This document shows positions 8,176 through 17,289 of a stretch of DNA of 64,000 nucleotides, piece after piece. The stretch's first letter is position 1; each line of letters starts with the position of its first letter. A program made the position numbers and the translations under genes. The notes beneath the pieces are model-generated. The model made no database searches. It saw nothing but the letters and a program-made list of their open reading frames with translations, and was not told the origin of the DNA. The stretch comes from Rhodobacterales bacterium HKCCE2091 (GTDB lineage: Bacteria > Pseudomonadota > Alphaproteobacteria > Rhodobacterales > Rhodobacteraceae): assembly GCA_015689685.1 (NCBI GenBank), contig WVSL01000004.1, positions 62,001 through 126,000 of the forward strand, written 5' to 3'.

Positions 8176-8339
8176 ATCCATTCCGGTAACGGAAGGGTTC
8201 CGGGCGGCGATGCGCTGATCGCCACGCGCGGCATTCGGGCGCTCCGATTCCTTATCCGGGAACGCGTGCGGGTTGGGCTGGAAGCTCCTGCCCTCATGTC
8301 CCCATCGCTCCCGAAGACCCACAAGATGCAGGCCGTTCC

Positions 8340-9065
8340 ATGACCGATACGCTTCCCGATCCGACCCCCGAACTGACCGCCGGGCTTGCCGGCCAGGCGG
8401 CGCTTGTCGTCGGTGCCGACCGGGGTGTCGGGCCCGAGGTCGTGGCCGCGCTCGCCGCGGCGGGGGTCCGGCTCGCGCTCGACGCACCGCTCGTCGACGG
8501 TGCCGTGCTGGTGGAGGAGGTCGACCCGGTGGCGCAGGTCCACCGCGCGGCCGAGGCGCTCGGCGGGCTCCAGGTCTTCGTGCTGTGCCCGCCGCCGGTG
8601 AAGAACAAGCCCGTGCTCGACTGGACTGCCGAGGAGATCAGGCCGGTGATCGAATCCGAACTGACGGCCGCGATCCTTCAGATGCAGGCGGCGGCCCGGC
8701 TGATGACCGATGCGGGCTACGGCCGGATCGTCTCGATGCTGTCGATGTCGGGCAAGGCCGGCGTCCACGAGGGGGTCGCGCCCTACGCGGCGGCAAAGGC
8801 GGGGATGATGAGCTTTATGCGTGTGCTTGCGGCCGAGACAGCGGGGCAGGGGGTCACTGTCAACGGGATCGCAACCGCGCTGTTCGAACCCCAGACCCGC
8901 ACCATGACCGAGGAAAAGCGCGAGCGCCTGCGCGGCCAGGTTCCGGTCGGCCGGTTCGGGCGCAGCGTCGAGGCGGCGCACGCCGTCCTCTATCTCGCCT
9001 CGCCGCTCGCGGGCTTCGTCACCGGCGAATGCCTGAACCTTTCAGGCGGCCGGTTCATGGACTAA
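8340..9065 (+). CDS. Short-chain dehydrogenase/reductase with atypical cofactor motifs
   Basis: This 241-residue classical-size SDR keeps the active-site Tyr149 and Lys153 (YAAAK) with serines at 132-137, and a glycine motif GADRGVG at 25-31 in place of TGxxxGxG. The usual NNAG motif after strand 4 is missing, replaced by LCPPPV at 82-87, and the segment between strands 1 and 3 is shortened. The C-terminal LNLSGG segment is normal. It probably acts on a diol or hydroxy product of the oxygenase, but weakened cofactor motifs make activity uncertain. A small unknown gene follows 21 bp later. Confidence 0.85.
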   Translation: MTDTLPDPTPELTAGLAGQAALVVGADRGVGPEVVAALAAAGVRLALDAPLVDGAVLVEEVDPVAQVHRAAEALGGLQVFVLCPPPVKNKPVLDWTAEEIRPVIESELTAAILQMQAAARLMTDAGYGRIVSMLSMSGKAGVHEGVAPYAAAKAGMMSFMRVLAAETAGQGVTVNGIATALFEPQTRTMTEEKRERLRGQVPVGRFGRSVEAAHAVLYLASPLAGFVTGECLNLSGGRFMD

Positions 9066-9086
9066 CCTGCCGCTCCGGAGACCAAC

Positions 9087-9530
9087 ATGATCGCACAGAC
9101 CTTCTTCAGCCGTCATCCGGGCAAGCGGATCGAGGACTACCGCAACTCCTCGCCGCGCTACATCAAGGTTCTTGCCGTCGGACCCGACGCCGAGGACATC
9201 GTGGCCGAGATCAACGACGGTGCGCGTGACAACGTCATGGTCAGCGGCCGGGTCGAACCCGCCGAAGGCCTTTCGATGGACGCGCCGGTCGGCGGCATCC
9301 GGCCCCATGCCGTCATCGTCGTCCACCAGCAGGGCGAGGCCGATGCCTTCCCGTTCCGGGTCGAGCGCACCGCGTCGATGCTGTCGCTCATCGTGCTCGA
9401 GACCGCAGGCATCCACGACGAATCCGCCGACAGTCGCAAGGTACGGGACATCCGCGCCATCGCGGACCTGTTCGTGACAACCTCGGACCGCGGGTTCGTT
9501 CGCGAACTGGTCGATAATTTGGCGAGCTGA
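9087..9530 (+). CDS. Conserved-looking hypothetical protein
   Basis: This 147-residue soluble protein is not assigned to a family. It has an alternating beta/alpha pattern (RYIKVLAVGPDAEDIVAEI at the start), a central PVGGIRPHAVIVVHQQG segment and a C-terminal helical region, with no signal peptide or membrane helix. It starts 21 bp after the SDR stop and ends just before a strong terminator, so it is the last gene of that unit and probably serves the same pathway. Confidence 0.75.
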   Translation: MIAQTFFSRHPGKRIEDYRNSSPRYIKVLAVGPDAEDIVAEINDGARDNVMVSGRVEPAEGLSMDAPVGGIRPHAVIVVHQQGEADAFPFRVERTASMLSLIVLETAGIHDESADSRKVRDIRAIADLFVTTSDRGFVRELVDNLAS

Positions 9531-9593
9531 CGCGCCCGCGGGCATCGGCCCGGACCGGCCACCAACCATACGCATACCACCGAGTAGCGCCGG

Positions 9594-9628
9594 ACGCCCC
9601 CGTGCGACCAGCACTTGGGCGTTTTCTT
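9594..9628 (+). terminator. Rho-independent terminator
   Basis: The stem ACGCCC (9594-9599)/GGGCGT (9617-9622) with an inner GTGC/GCAC stem and a GACCA loop is followed by a T-rich tail from 9622 (TTTTCTTC). It ends the SDR-hypothetical unit and isolates it from the transporter operon downstream. Confidence 0.75.
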
Positions 9629-9679
9629 CAGTCCAGACCGGCTGACGGCTCTATCATTTCCTGCATTCGCATTTGGGAC

Positions 9680-9711
9680 GCCTTTTTATTCGCGGCAGGC
9701 AATAAAAGGGC
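9680..9711. promoter_or_regulatory. Dyad in the leader of the peptide-type ABC operon
   Basis: GCCTTTTTATT (9680-9690) pairs with AATAAAAGGGC (9701-9711) around a 10-nt centre with one wobble. A related direct repeat brackets it: ATTTGGGACGCCTTTTTATT at 9671-9690 and AATTGGACGCCCTTGAAATT at 9722-9741. The 387-bp gap 9531-9917 contains no gene; besides the terminator at its start, this AT-rich dyad is the only structure seen. It may be an operator or antiterminator hairpin. Confidence 0.4.
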
Positions 9712-9917
9712 CCCCATTAAGAATTGGACGCCCTTGAAATTCTCTTCCTAACATCAGTGTGCCGGCTGCTGCACTGGCAGGATGGGACCAGCCCGAGGCC
9801 GCCAGGGGACTGGGTATCCCCGTCTCGGCCACAAGAATGAGCCGCGCAGCGCGACGGGACAACTAGCGAGGGGCGAGTGCCGAGGCACCTGCCGTTCAGG
9901 GGCAATTGGAGACTCAC

Positions 9918-11447
9918 ATGAACATGAAAAGAAGAACCGCCCTGCAACTTCTGGGAGCCAGCGCGGGAACGGCCTTTCTCGGAGCACCGCAGATCGTCTT
10001 CGGACAGGACCTGGACCAGATCGTCGTCGCGGTGGACGACATACCCGAACAGCTCGATCCCCTGCTCAACCAGCTCAACCCGGGGTATCGGACGTTGTGG
10101 AACATCTATGACAGCCTTCTGACCGTCGACTATCTCGGGGACGGGTCGGTGCAGCCGGCACTTGCCGAGAGCTGGCAGCGCGTCGATGGCCGAACCCTGG
10201 AGCTGACCCTGCGCGAGGGCGTGACCTTCCACGACAGCTCGCCGCTGACGGTCGAGGACGTGGTGTTCAGCTTCGGACCGGAACGTCGGACCGATCCGGA
10301 GTCGCCGGGCTACGGCACCGCGCAGCAGTTCCTCAACACCATCGAGACGGTCGAGGCGGTGGACGACCGCACCATCCGCGTGACCTCGTCGGTCGACGAC
10401 CCGACGCTGGAGCTGCGGCTGACTGCCTGGGGATCGCAGATCGTGTCGAAGGCTGCGTTCGAGGCCGCCGGCGGCTTCGAGGGCTTCGCCCAGGCGCCGG
10501 TGGGAACCGGTCCGTTCAAGGTCGTCTCGATCAGCGCCGACACGATCGAGCTGGAAGCCTTCGCCGACTACTGGGGCGGCGCTCCAGATATCGAGCGGCT
10601 GGTGTTCCGGCAGGCGCCGGAGCTGTCGTCCCGCATCGCCGGGCTGGTCAGCGGCGACTTCGACATCATCGTCGACGTTCCGGCCGACCAGTTCGCGGCG
10701 GTCGAGGGCCAGGACGGACTGGAGATCGTCGGCGGCAACGTGGCCTCGATCCGCGTGGTGAAGTTCGACACCCGCAACGAGACGCTGGCCGATCCCCGCA
10801 TCCGCCGCGCGCTGGCGCTGTCGATCGACCGGCAGGCCATCGTCGACGCGCTCTGGGGCGGTCTCGTGAGCATCCCGAACGGGCACCAGCTTCCGTCCTT
10901 CGGCGCGCTCTACGACCCAGATCGGCCCGACTGGCAGTACGATCCCGACGCGGCCCGCGCGCTGATGGAAGAGGCCGGATATGACGGCACCGCCATCCCC
11001 TACCGTATCCGCGTCGCCGCCTACGGGCCGGAACTGGCCACCGCCCAGGTGCTCGTGTCGATGTGGGAAGCCGTAGGCTTCAACATCGACATGCAGATCA
11101 AGGAGAACTTCGGTCAGCTGCTCGAATTCCCCGGAACCGGCATGCGCAACGGCGTCGACCCGGTGCTGGTCGCCGACCCGCTCTTCGGGTTCTGGCGGTC
11201 CTACAACGAGTCCGAGCGCGAGGTCTGGGAGAACGAACCCTTCTACGAGCTCGGCCACCGGCTGGAATCGAGCCTCGACGTCGAGGAGCGGAAGGACGTC
11301 TTCGGCCAGATGATGGACATCTTCGACGAGGATCCGCCCGCGTTCATCCTGCACCAAATGGGCACCTTCTACGGCAAGCGAACCGACATAAGCTGGGAGC
11401 CGTCGGAATCGGTGTTCCTGCAATTTGCCGGCGCTTCGATCGACTGA
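9918..11447 (+). CDS. Peptide/nickel-type ABC transporter substrate-binding protein
   Basis: This 509-residue family 5 extracellular solute-binding protein (DppA/OppA-like) is likely periplasmic. The N-terminus carries a twin-arginine-like signal (KRRTALQLLGA, then a hydrophobic stretch ending near FGQ), followed by the family segments LAESWQRVDGRTLELTLREG and RRALALSIDRQAIV. ATG 9918 has GGAG 6 nt upstream; ATG 9924 is also possible. It is the first gene of a five-gene operon (binding protein, fused ATPase, ThDP enzyme, two permeases). Family 5 proteins bind peptides but also sugars, opines and small organics, so the ligand is open. Confidence 0.93.
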   Translation: MNMKRRTALQLLGASAGTAFLGAPQIVFGQDLDQIVVAVDDIPEQLDPLLNQLNPGYRTLWNIYDSLLTVDYLGDGSVQPALAESWQRVDGRTLELTLREGVTFHDSSPLTVEDVVFSFGPERRTDPESPGYGTAQQFLNTIETVEAVDDRTIRVTSSVDDPTLELRLTAWGSQIVSKAAFEAAGGFEGFAQAPVGTGPFKVVSISADTIELEAFADYWGGAPDIERLVFRQAPELSSRIAGLVSGDFDIIVDVPADQFAAVEGQDGLEIVGGNVASIRVVKFDTRNETLADPRIRRALALSIDRQAIVDALWGGLVSIPNGHQLPSFGALYDPDRPDWQYDPDAARALMEEAGYDGTAIPYRIRVAAYGPELATAQVLVSMWEAVGFNIDMQIKENFGQLLEFPGTGMRNGVDPVLVADPLFGFWRSYNESEREVWENEPFYELGHRLESSLDVEERKDVFGQMMDIFDEDPPAFILHQMGTFYGKRTDISWEPSESVFLQFAGASID

Positions 11448-11474
11448 CGCGGTGCGAAGGGATCCCGGACTTTC

Positions 11475-13163
11475 ATGGCACTCGAAACCGAAGACGACCG
11501 CGTATGCAGGGTAGAGAACCTGTCGGTCGCGATAGACGGTGAACAGCCGGTCCCACTGGTCGATGACATCTCGATAGAAATCCGCAAGGGCGACTACTTC
11601 GCCCTTGTGGGTGAAAGCGGCAGCGGCAAGTCTATCACCTGCCACGCGATGATGCGGCTCCTGCCGTTCCGGCCGCGGATCGGCGGAAAGGTCATCATCG
11701 ACGGCAAGGACGTCTGGTCGCTCAACCAGCGCGAACTGCTCGATTTCCGGCGACGGTCGGTGGGCATGGTGTTCCAGGACCCACTGGCCGCGCTCAATCC
11801 CGTCCGCACGATCGGGTCCCAGATGCTGGAGACCCTGCGCCTGCACCATCCCCGCGTGCATATCGACGACCTGCGCAACCGCGCGGTCAAGGCGCTGATG
11901 GAGGTGCATATCCCCGAACCCGCCGCGCGGCTCGGCGTCTATCCGCACCAGCTTTCGGGCGGGCTGAACCAGCGTGTCATGATCGCGTTGGCGCTGCTCG
12001 GCAACCCGCGGCTCCTGATCGCGGACGAGCCGACGACGGCGCTCGACATGTCGGTGCAGGCCGAGGTTCTGGACCTGATCGACGAGCTGCGGCGCAAGAA
12101 CGACCTGACCGTGCTGCTGGTGACGCACGACCTGGGCATCGTCCGCGACCGCGCCACCAACATCGCGGTGCTTCAGAAGGGCGAGATGGTGGAACAGGGC
12201 CGCGCCGCGGAGGTCGTCGGCGCGCCCAGGGCCGCATATTCCAGGGAACTGTTCGAGGCGGCGTCGGTGGACTGGCCGACGCGGGCCGAGGCTTCGCGCC
12301 GGACCGCGCCGTTCTGCCTGACCTTCAACAACGTCAACAAGACGTATTTCGCGTCCAAGAAGGATCGCAAGAGCGGTGTCGGCATCCCGGCGGCCAAGGA
12401 CATGACCTTTTCCGTCCGGCGCGGCGAGATCGTCGCCCTGATCGGCGAAAGCGGCTCGGGCAAGACCACCGCGGCCAAGATGGTGATGGGGCTGGAGACG
12501 CCCGATTTCGGCAAGATCACCGTGTTCCGCTCCCCCGGCGACGACCGGCGGGCGGCCCGGGTGCAGATGGTGTTCCAGCACCCGCGCGACAGCCTCGACC
12601 CGCTGATGAAGGTGGAGGACCAGCTGCACGAGGTGCTGTCGGTCCACGGTTGGCGCGACCGCGCGCAGCGGGTCGCCCATATCCGCAAGGTCATCGCGGA
12701 CGTGGGACTGGGCGAACACGTCCTGCAACGACGCCCCACCTATCTCAGCGGCGGCGAGGCGCAGCGCGTGGTGATCGCCCGCGCGCTCTTGCTGGAACCC
12801 GATCTCCTGATCGCGGATGAGCCGCTCTCGGCGGTGGACGTGCGGATCCAGAAGGTGATCCTCGATTGTCTCAAGCGGCTTCGCGACCAGCTCGGGATCT
12901 CGATCCTGCTGATCACCCACGACCTGCGCGTGGTGTTCGAGATCGCCGACCAGGTGGTCGTCCTGCGCCATGGCCGCGTGGTCGAGGACATCCCGGTTCA
13001 CCAGTTCACCGACGGCCAGCGCGACGCCTATACGCAGATGCTGATCGACGCCGTGCCCGGCAAGTCGGTTGCCGAGTCGCAGGCCGAACTGCCCCGTGAG
13101 GCGGCGGCGGCGGCGGACAACGTCATCGAACACGGAAGCTTCGTCGGCCATGCGCGTATATGA
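11475..13163 (+). CDS. Fused double ABC ATPase (DppD-DppF type)
   Basis: This 562-residue protein contains two complete ABC ATPase domains. The first has Walker A GESGSGKS (46-53), signature LSGG (160-163), [10 protein letters not shown] and VTHDLG. The second, from about residue 280, has GESGSGKT near 323, LSGGEAQRV near 425, [10 protein letters not shown] and ITHDLR. Both sites look fully catalytic. It energises the importer with the two permeases encoded further down. The last 14 bp overlap the start of the ThDP-enzyme gene, an unusual insertion between the ATPase and permease genes. Confidence 0.93.
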   Translation: MALETEDDRVCRVENLSVAIDGEQPVPLVDDISIEIRKGDYFALVGESGSGKSITCHAMMRLLPFRPRIGGKVIIDGKDVWSLNQRELLDFRRRSVGMVFQDPLAALNPVRTIGSQMLETLRLHHPRVHIDDLRNRAVKALMEVHIPEPAARLGVYPHQLSGGLNQRVMIALALLGNPRLLIADEPTTALDMSVQAEVLDLIDELRRKNDLTVLLVTHDLGIVRDRATNIAVLQKGEMVEQGRAAEVVGAPRAAYSRELFEAASVDWPTRAEASRRTAPFCLTFNNVNKTYFASKKDRKSGVGIPAAKDMTFSVRRGEIVALIGESGSGKTTAAKMVMGLETPDFGKITVFRSPGDDRRAARVQMVFQHPRDSLDPLMKVEDQLHEVLSVHGWRDRAQRVAHIRKVIADVGLGEHVLQRRPTYLSGGEAQRVVIARALLLEPDLLIADEPLSAVDVRIQKVILDCLKRLRDQLGISILLITHDLRVVFEIADQVVVLRHGRVVEDIPVHQFTDGQRDAYTQMLIDAVPGKSVAESQAELPREAAAAADNVIEHGSFVGHARI

Positions 13164-14805
13164 AGCCCTTGCCCAGTGCTTCGCGGCCGAGGACGTAACC
13201 GTCCAGTTCGGCCTTATGGGCGATGGGAACATGCACTTCATGGCGGCGATGGACGCGCTGCCGGGGATGCGTTCGGTAGGCGCGCGGCACGAACACTGCG
13301 CGCTTCTCATGGCGGTGGGCTACTGGAACGCGACCGGCCGGCCCGGGGTCTGCTCCGTCACCCACGGTCCCGGCTTCACGCAGCTGATGACCGGGTTGGC
13401 GACGGCTGCGCGGAACCGCGCGCCGGTGGTGGTCGTGACGGGGGAGACCGGCATCGGCGCGGCCTGGAATGTCCAGCAGCTCGACCAGGCCCCGCTCGCC
13501 CGCGCCTGCGGGGCGGAATACCTCCAGGTTCACAGCTACAAGGTCCTGCACCACCGGGTCAGGGAGGCGTTCTACATCGCCCGGACCGAGCGGAAACCAG
13601 TGGTCATCGGCGTCCCGCTCGACCTGATGAAGTCGGTGGCGCCGGAACGTCCCGACTACGACCCGTCGCTCGCCCATCTTCCGCCGGCCGCGCCGCTGCC
13701 GCCCGACCCGGGTGCCATAGCGGAACTTGCCCGCCGTCTCGCCACGGCCCGCGCGCCGCTCCTGGTCGCCGGTCGCGGGGCCATCCATGCCGGTGCGGCG
13801 GGGGCCATCGAGCGGCTGGCCGACGAAACCGGCGCGCTGCTCGGGACCAGCCTGCTTGGCAAGGGGATGTTCGAGGATCATCCGTATTCTCTCGGGATCG
13901 TCGGCGGCTACATCTCCGAGGCCGGGCGGGACGCCGTGGCGTCGACCGATCTCGTGATCGCGTTCGGCGCGCAGCTTTCGCGGTTCACGCTCGACGGCGG
14001 CAAGCTCTTCGCAGGGGCCGAGATCATGCAGGTCGATGTCGCGCCCAACCCGTTGAATGAGGGTCTCGTTTCGGCCCATCGCGTCATCCGGGCCGATGCG
14101 CGACTGGCGGCCGAGGCGCTTCTGGACGCGGTGCGGGACCTGCCCGACCGGACCGTGCCGGCGATCCGCACAGACGCGCTTGCCCGGACGCTCCGGCAGG
14201 CCCCGGCGGACAGTGCGCCCTTCGATCCGCCCCCGGGCCTGGCCGACCCGCGCCGGGTCTTCGAAGCGTTGGAGCGGGTGCTGCCGGCCGACTACCACCT
14301 CGTGAGCGGGGCAGCGCACCAGGCCTACTGGCACACCGCCATGCGCGGGATCGCGGGCGGCAACTACCACGCCATCCGGGCCTTCGGTGCGATCGGGAAC
14401 TCGCTCAGTTTCGCGACCGGGATCGCGGTGGCGACGGGGGATGGGAAGGTGATCCTGTCCGACGGCGATGGCGGTCTCCTGATGCACATACAGGAGTTGG
14501 AAACCATCGCGCGGGAAGGGATCAGGCTTCTTGTCATCTGCATCAACGACGGCGCGTATGGCGCCGAAATCCATAAACTTCGCGCAGACGATGTCGATGA
14601 TTCAGGTGCCGTCTTCGGGGAGACCGGGCTTGCCTCCGTCGCGACGGCCTTCGGGCTCGGTTCGGCGACGATCACCGACCCGTCGCAGGTTGCGGACGCG
14701 TTCGCGCAGTACGCGGCGGACGACCGCGCCTGGCTCTGGGACGTGAAGGTTTCGGACCTCCAGCAATCGCCGCCGATGCGCGCCAACCTCGCCGCGAAGG
14801 GATAG
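13150..14805 (+). CDS. Thiamine-diphosphate-dependent enzyme (acetolactate synthase-like)
   Basis: This 551-residue protein has the three-domain ThDP decarboxylase/synthase layout: PYR domain with the cofactor-activating Glu48 (RHEHCA), a central Rossmann-like domain, and a PP domain with the GDGG motif near 440 and the metal-ligand Asn near 465 (INDGAYG). ATG 13150 lies inside the end of the ATPase gene and is followed by the PYR-domain start. Relatives include acetolactate synthase, benzoylformate decarboxylase, sulfoacetaldehyde acetyltransferase and glyoxylate carboligase; specificity cannot be read here. Location between transporter genes suggests it handles the imported compound or its 2-oxo-acid product. 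Confidence 0.88.
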   Translation: MRVYEALAQCFAAEDVTVQFGLMGDGNMHFMAAMDALPGMRSVGARHEHCALLMAVGYWNATGRPGVCSVTHGPGFTQLMTGLATAARNRAPVVVVTGETGIGAAWNVQQLDQAPLARACGAEYLQVHSYKVLHHRVREAFYIARTERKPVVIGVPLDLMKSVAPERPDYDPSLAHLPPAAPLPPDPGAIAELARRLATARAPLLVAGRGAIHAGAAGAIERLADETGALLGTSLLGKGMFEDHPYSLGIVGGYISEAGRDAVASTDLVIAFGAQLSRFTLDGGKLFAGAEIMQVDVAPNPLNEGLVSAHRVIRADARLAAEALLDAVRDLPDRTVPAIRTDALARTLRQAPADSAPFDPPPGLADPRRVFEALERVLPADYHLVSGAAHQAYWHTAMRGIAGGNYHAIRAFGAIGNSLSFATGIAVATGDGKVILSDGDGGLLMHIQELETIAREGIRLLVICINDGAYGAEIHKLRADDVDDSGAVFGETGLASVATAFGLGSATITDPSQVADAFAQYAADDRAWLWDVKVSDLQQSPPMRANLAAKG

Positions 14806-14809
14806 GGAC

Positions 14810-15733
14810 ATGAACACCGGCTTCAGGCTTCTCCGCGCCCTCGTCTCGCTCTGGCTGATCGTGACGCTGGTCTTCGTCGCGCTCCGCGCAACCGGCGACC
14901 CCATCACCGCGATCTTCGACCCCGACAACTTCACCGCCGAGGCGCTCGAGGCCTACCGGCGGCAATGGGGCTACACCGGCACGGTCTTCGACCAGTACGT
15001 GGTCTACATCACGAGCCTGCTGCGCGGCGATTTCGGCTTCTCCTCGATGGGGAACCGGGGCGCGGCCGCGGTGGTGATCGAGCGCATTCCCGCGACGCTC
15101 CAGCTCGTCGGGTGCAGCGCCTTCCTGATGATGGCGATCGGGTTCCCGGTCGGAGCCTATGCCGCGCTACACGACGGCGGGCGGATCGACCGGTTCGTGA
15201 TGACCTTCTCCACGGTGGGCTTCGCGGTGCCGAACTTCGTGATGGGACTGGCCTTCATCCTCCTGTTCTCGGTCAACCTGCGGCTCCTGCCGTCGAACGG
15301 CTACGGCACCTGGCAACACCTGGTCATGCCGGTACTGACCATCGGCATCTCCCAGTCCGCGATCTTCACACGCTTCGTGCGCTCCGCGGTGCTCGACGCG
15401 CGGAACCTGCAATGCGTGACATCGGCCACCGCCCGCGGCGTCGCCCCGTGGGAGGTGTTCTGGCGGCACGTGGTGCCCAACGCCATGCTGCCGCTCGTCA
15501 CCATCACCCCGCTTCTCGTCGGCGCGATGGTCGCCGCAAGCGCGGTGGTCGAGTCGGTGTTCGGCTGGCCCGGGATCGGGCGGCTCATCGTCGAGTCGGT
15601 CGCGCAACGCGATCTCGCCGTGCTCCAGATGATCGTGATGATGATCGCGGCGGTGATGATCACCACCAATCTCGTGGTCGACCTCGCCTACGCGCAACTC
15701 GACCCGCGTACCAGCCGCGCGCGCGCACACTAA
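14810..15733 (+). CDS. Peptide-type ABC transporter permease (DppB-like)
   Basis: This 307-residue inner-membrane permease has about six transmembrane helices and the binding-protein-dependent transport signature with an EAA-like loop (VTSATARGVAPWEVFWRHVVPNAM). Start 4 bp after the ThDP-enzyme stop shows co-translation. It pairs with the DppC-like permease that follows, the fused ATPase and the operon's binding protein. Confidence 0.93.
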   Translation: MNTGFRLLRALVSLWLIVTLVFVALRATGDPITAIFDPDNFTAEALEAYRRQWGYTGTVFDQYVVYITSLLRGDFGFSSMGNRGAAAVVIERIPATLQLVGCSAFLMMAIGFPVGAYAALHDGGRIDRFVMTFSTVGFAVPNFVMGLAFILLFSVNLRLLPSNGYGTWQHLVMPVLTIGISQSAIFTRFVRSAVLDARNLQCVTSATARGVAPWEVFWRHVVPNAMLPLVTITPLLVGAMVAASAVVESVFGWPGIGRLIVESVAQRDLAVLQMIVMMIAAVMITTNLVVDLAYAQLDPRTSRARAH

Positions 15734-15748
15734 CAGGGAGCAGGGACC

Positions 15749-16606
15749 ATGAGCGATGCAACCTCCGGAACCGCGCGCCGCCGCTTCCTGCCCGCCATTC
15801 CCTTCGGCGTGATGCTGGCCATCGGCTGGATTGCGCTCTGCCTCTTGACGACGATCTTCTTTCCCATCCTGTCGGACCTCTCGGTCAGTTCCATCGACCT
15901 GACCGCGCGACTTGCGCCGCCGGTGGGCTTCGGCGGCTACTGGTCCCATCCGCTCGGTACCGACGATCTGGGCCGCGACGTTCTTGCGCGGCTCGTCGCG
16001 TCCACCCGCACGAGTCTCCTGATCGCGCTCGGCGCGGTGGCGATCTCGGGCACGCTCGGGACGCTGATTGGCCTTCTTGCGGCCCACGTCGGCGGATGGG
16101 TCGACCAGGTCGTGGTCGCCGCCGTGGACGCCCAGGTCTCGGTGCCGTTCATCATCATATCGCTCACCCTGACCGCGATCTTCGGCAACAGCCTGATCCT
16201 GTTCGTCGTGGTGCTCGGCCTGTTCGGGTGGGAACGCTACACCCGCCTCGTGCGGGCGATGACGATGGCGGCGCGTGGCCGGGGTTACGTGCTGGCGATG
16301 AGCACGCTTGGTTTCTCCTGGCCGCGCATCTACCTGCGCCACGTGCTGCCGAACATCGCGAGCACCCTGCTCGTGACCATGACCATCAGCTTTCCCGAGG
16401 TGATCCTTCTCGAAACCTCGCTCAGCTTCCTGGGCCTCGGGATCCAGCCGCCGATGACGAGCCTGGGGAACATGCTCGGCTTCGGGCGGTCCTACCTGCT
16501 GACCGGCTGGTGGATCGCCGCGGTGCCGGGGGCGGCCATCTTCCTCTGCGCGCTGGCCGTAAGCGTGATCGGGGACTGGGCGCGGTCGGTGATCGGCCGG
16601 CTCTGA
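15749..16606 (+). CDS. Peptide-type ABC transporter permease (DppC-like)
   Basis: This 285-residue permease has the DppC hallmarks: LGTDDLGRDVLARLVASTRTS after the first membrane helix, five further helices, and the C-terminal GLGIQPPMTSLGNML motif. It is the last gene of the importer operon, and its stop faces the convergent racemase-family gene 12 bp away with no obvious terminator hairpin. Confidence 0.93.
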   Translation: MSDATSGTARRRFLPAIPFGVMLAIGWIALCLLTTIFFPILSDLSVSSIDLTARLAPPVGFGGYWSHPLGTDDLGRDVLARLVASTRTSLLIALGAVAISGTLGTLIGLLAAHVGGWVDQVVVAAVDAQVSVPFIIISLTLTAIFGNSLILFVVVLGLFGWERYTRLVRAMTMAARGRGYVLAMSTLGFSWPRIYLRHVLPNIASTLLVTMTISFPEVILLETSLSFLGLGIQPPMTSLGNMLGFGRSYLLTGWWIAAVPGAAIFLCALAVSVIGDWARSVIGRL

Positions 16607-16618
16607 GCCGCCGGGACC

Positions 16619-17278
16619 TCACCCCTCGATCAGCTCCCTGAGCCGGGTCACGGCCGCGCCGGGCGCGGAGAGAACCGGCGCCGCGAGCCTTCCGGACAGC
16701 GCGGGCAGGGCGCGCGAGGTGGAGAAATGGGCCAGCATCACGGTGTCGAACCCGCCGAGTTCGCCCGCGCGTTCCGCGATCAGCCGGTTATGGGTGTCGG
16801 CGTCGCCGGCGCGCAGCGCGGTCATCGCCGCTTCCACGACGATCGTCGTCAGCCGCGCATCCGCCCCGGTCTGCTGCACGTACTCCTCGAACTCGGCTTC
16901 CATTGTCGGGACCGAGGGGGCAAAGGTCGCCACCATCGCGATGTTGCGACCCCCGGCGACGGCGGCGTGGAACATCGCCTCGTTCGGCTTCAGGACCGGG
17001 ATCGGCAGGTCCCGCTGCATCTTCTCGATCGCCGGGCCGAAGGCGGAGCATGTGACGAGGATCGCGTCGGCGCCGGCCGACAGCGCATAGCGGCCGAGCG
17101 CGGCGAAGCGTTCCACCAGGTCGTCGGTCAGTTCCTCGGTCCGGGCACGGTCGGGGCTCAGGCTGTCATCCAGCAGGTTCACCAGCTCCGGCACGGGCCA
17201 GAGCTCGGCGAAGGCGGCCTTGACGGGGTCGACCGCAACCGGGGTCGCGTGCAGCAGGACGATGCGGGGTTGGGCCAT
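16619..17278 (-). CDS. Aspartate/glutamate racemase family protein (single catalytic Cys)
   Basis: This 219-residue protein of the Asp/Glu racemase superfamily keeps the N-terminal-half cysteine Cys77 in LVTCSAFGP. At the position of the second catalytic cysteine it reads MLAHFSTSR, so a two-base racemase mechanism looks unlikely. Relatives with one cysteine include arylmalonate decarboxylase; maleate isomerase uses two. It is last in the operon RraA-like aldolase, ModA-like protein, this gene, with 11 bp spacing. ATG 17278 is the obvious start; the open frame continues upstream only as shadow sequence. Confidence 0.82.
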   Translation of the reverse strand: MAQPRIVLLHATPVAVDPVKAAFAELWPVPELVNLLDDSLSPDRARTEELTDDLVERFAALGRYALSAGADAILVTCSAFGPAIEKMQRDLPIPVLKPNEAMFHAAVAGGRNIAMVATFAPSVPTMEAEFEEYVQQTGADARLTTIVVEAAMTALRAGDADTHNRLIAERAGELGGFDTVMLAHFSTSRALPALSGRLAAPVLSAPGAAVTRLRELIEG

Positions 17279-17289
17279 CGGCGGTCTCC

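Noticed and set aside
9717-13310. A 1,197-codon open frame on the minus strand
   Set aside because: It is antisense to the binding-protein and ATPase genes, with no recognisable motif and biased composition.
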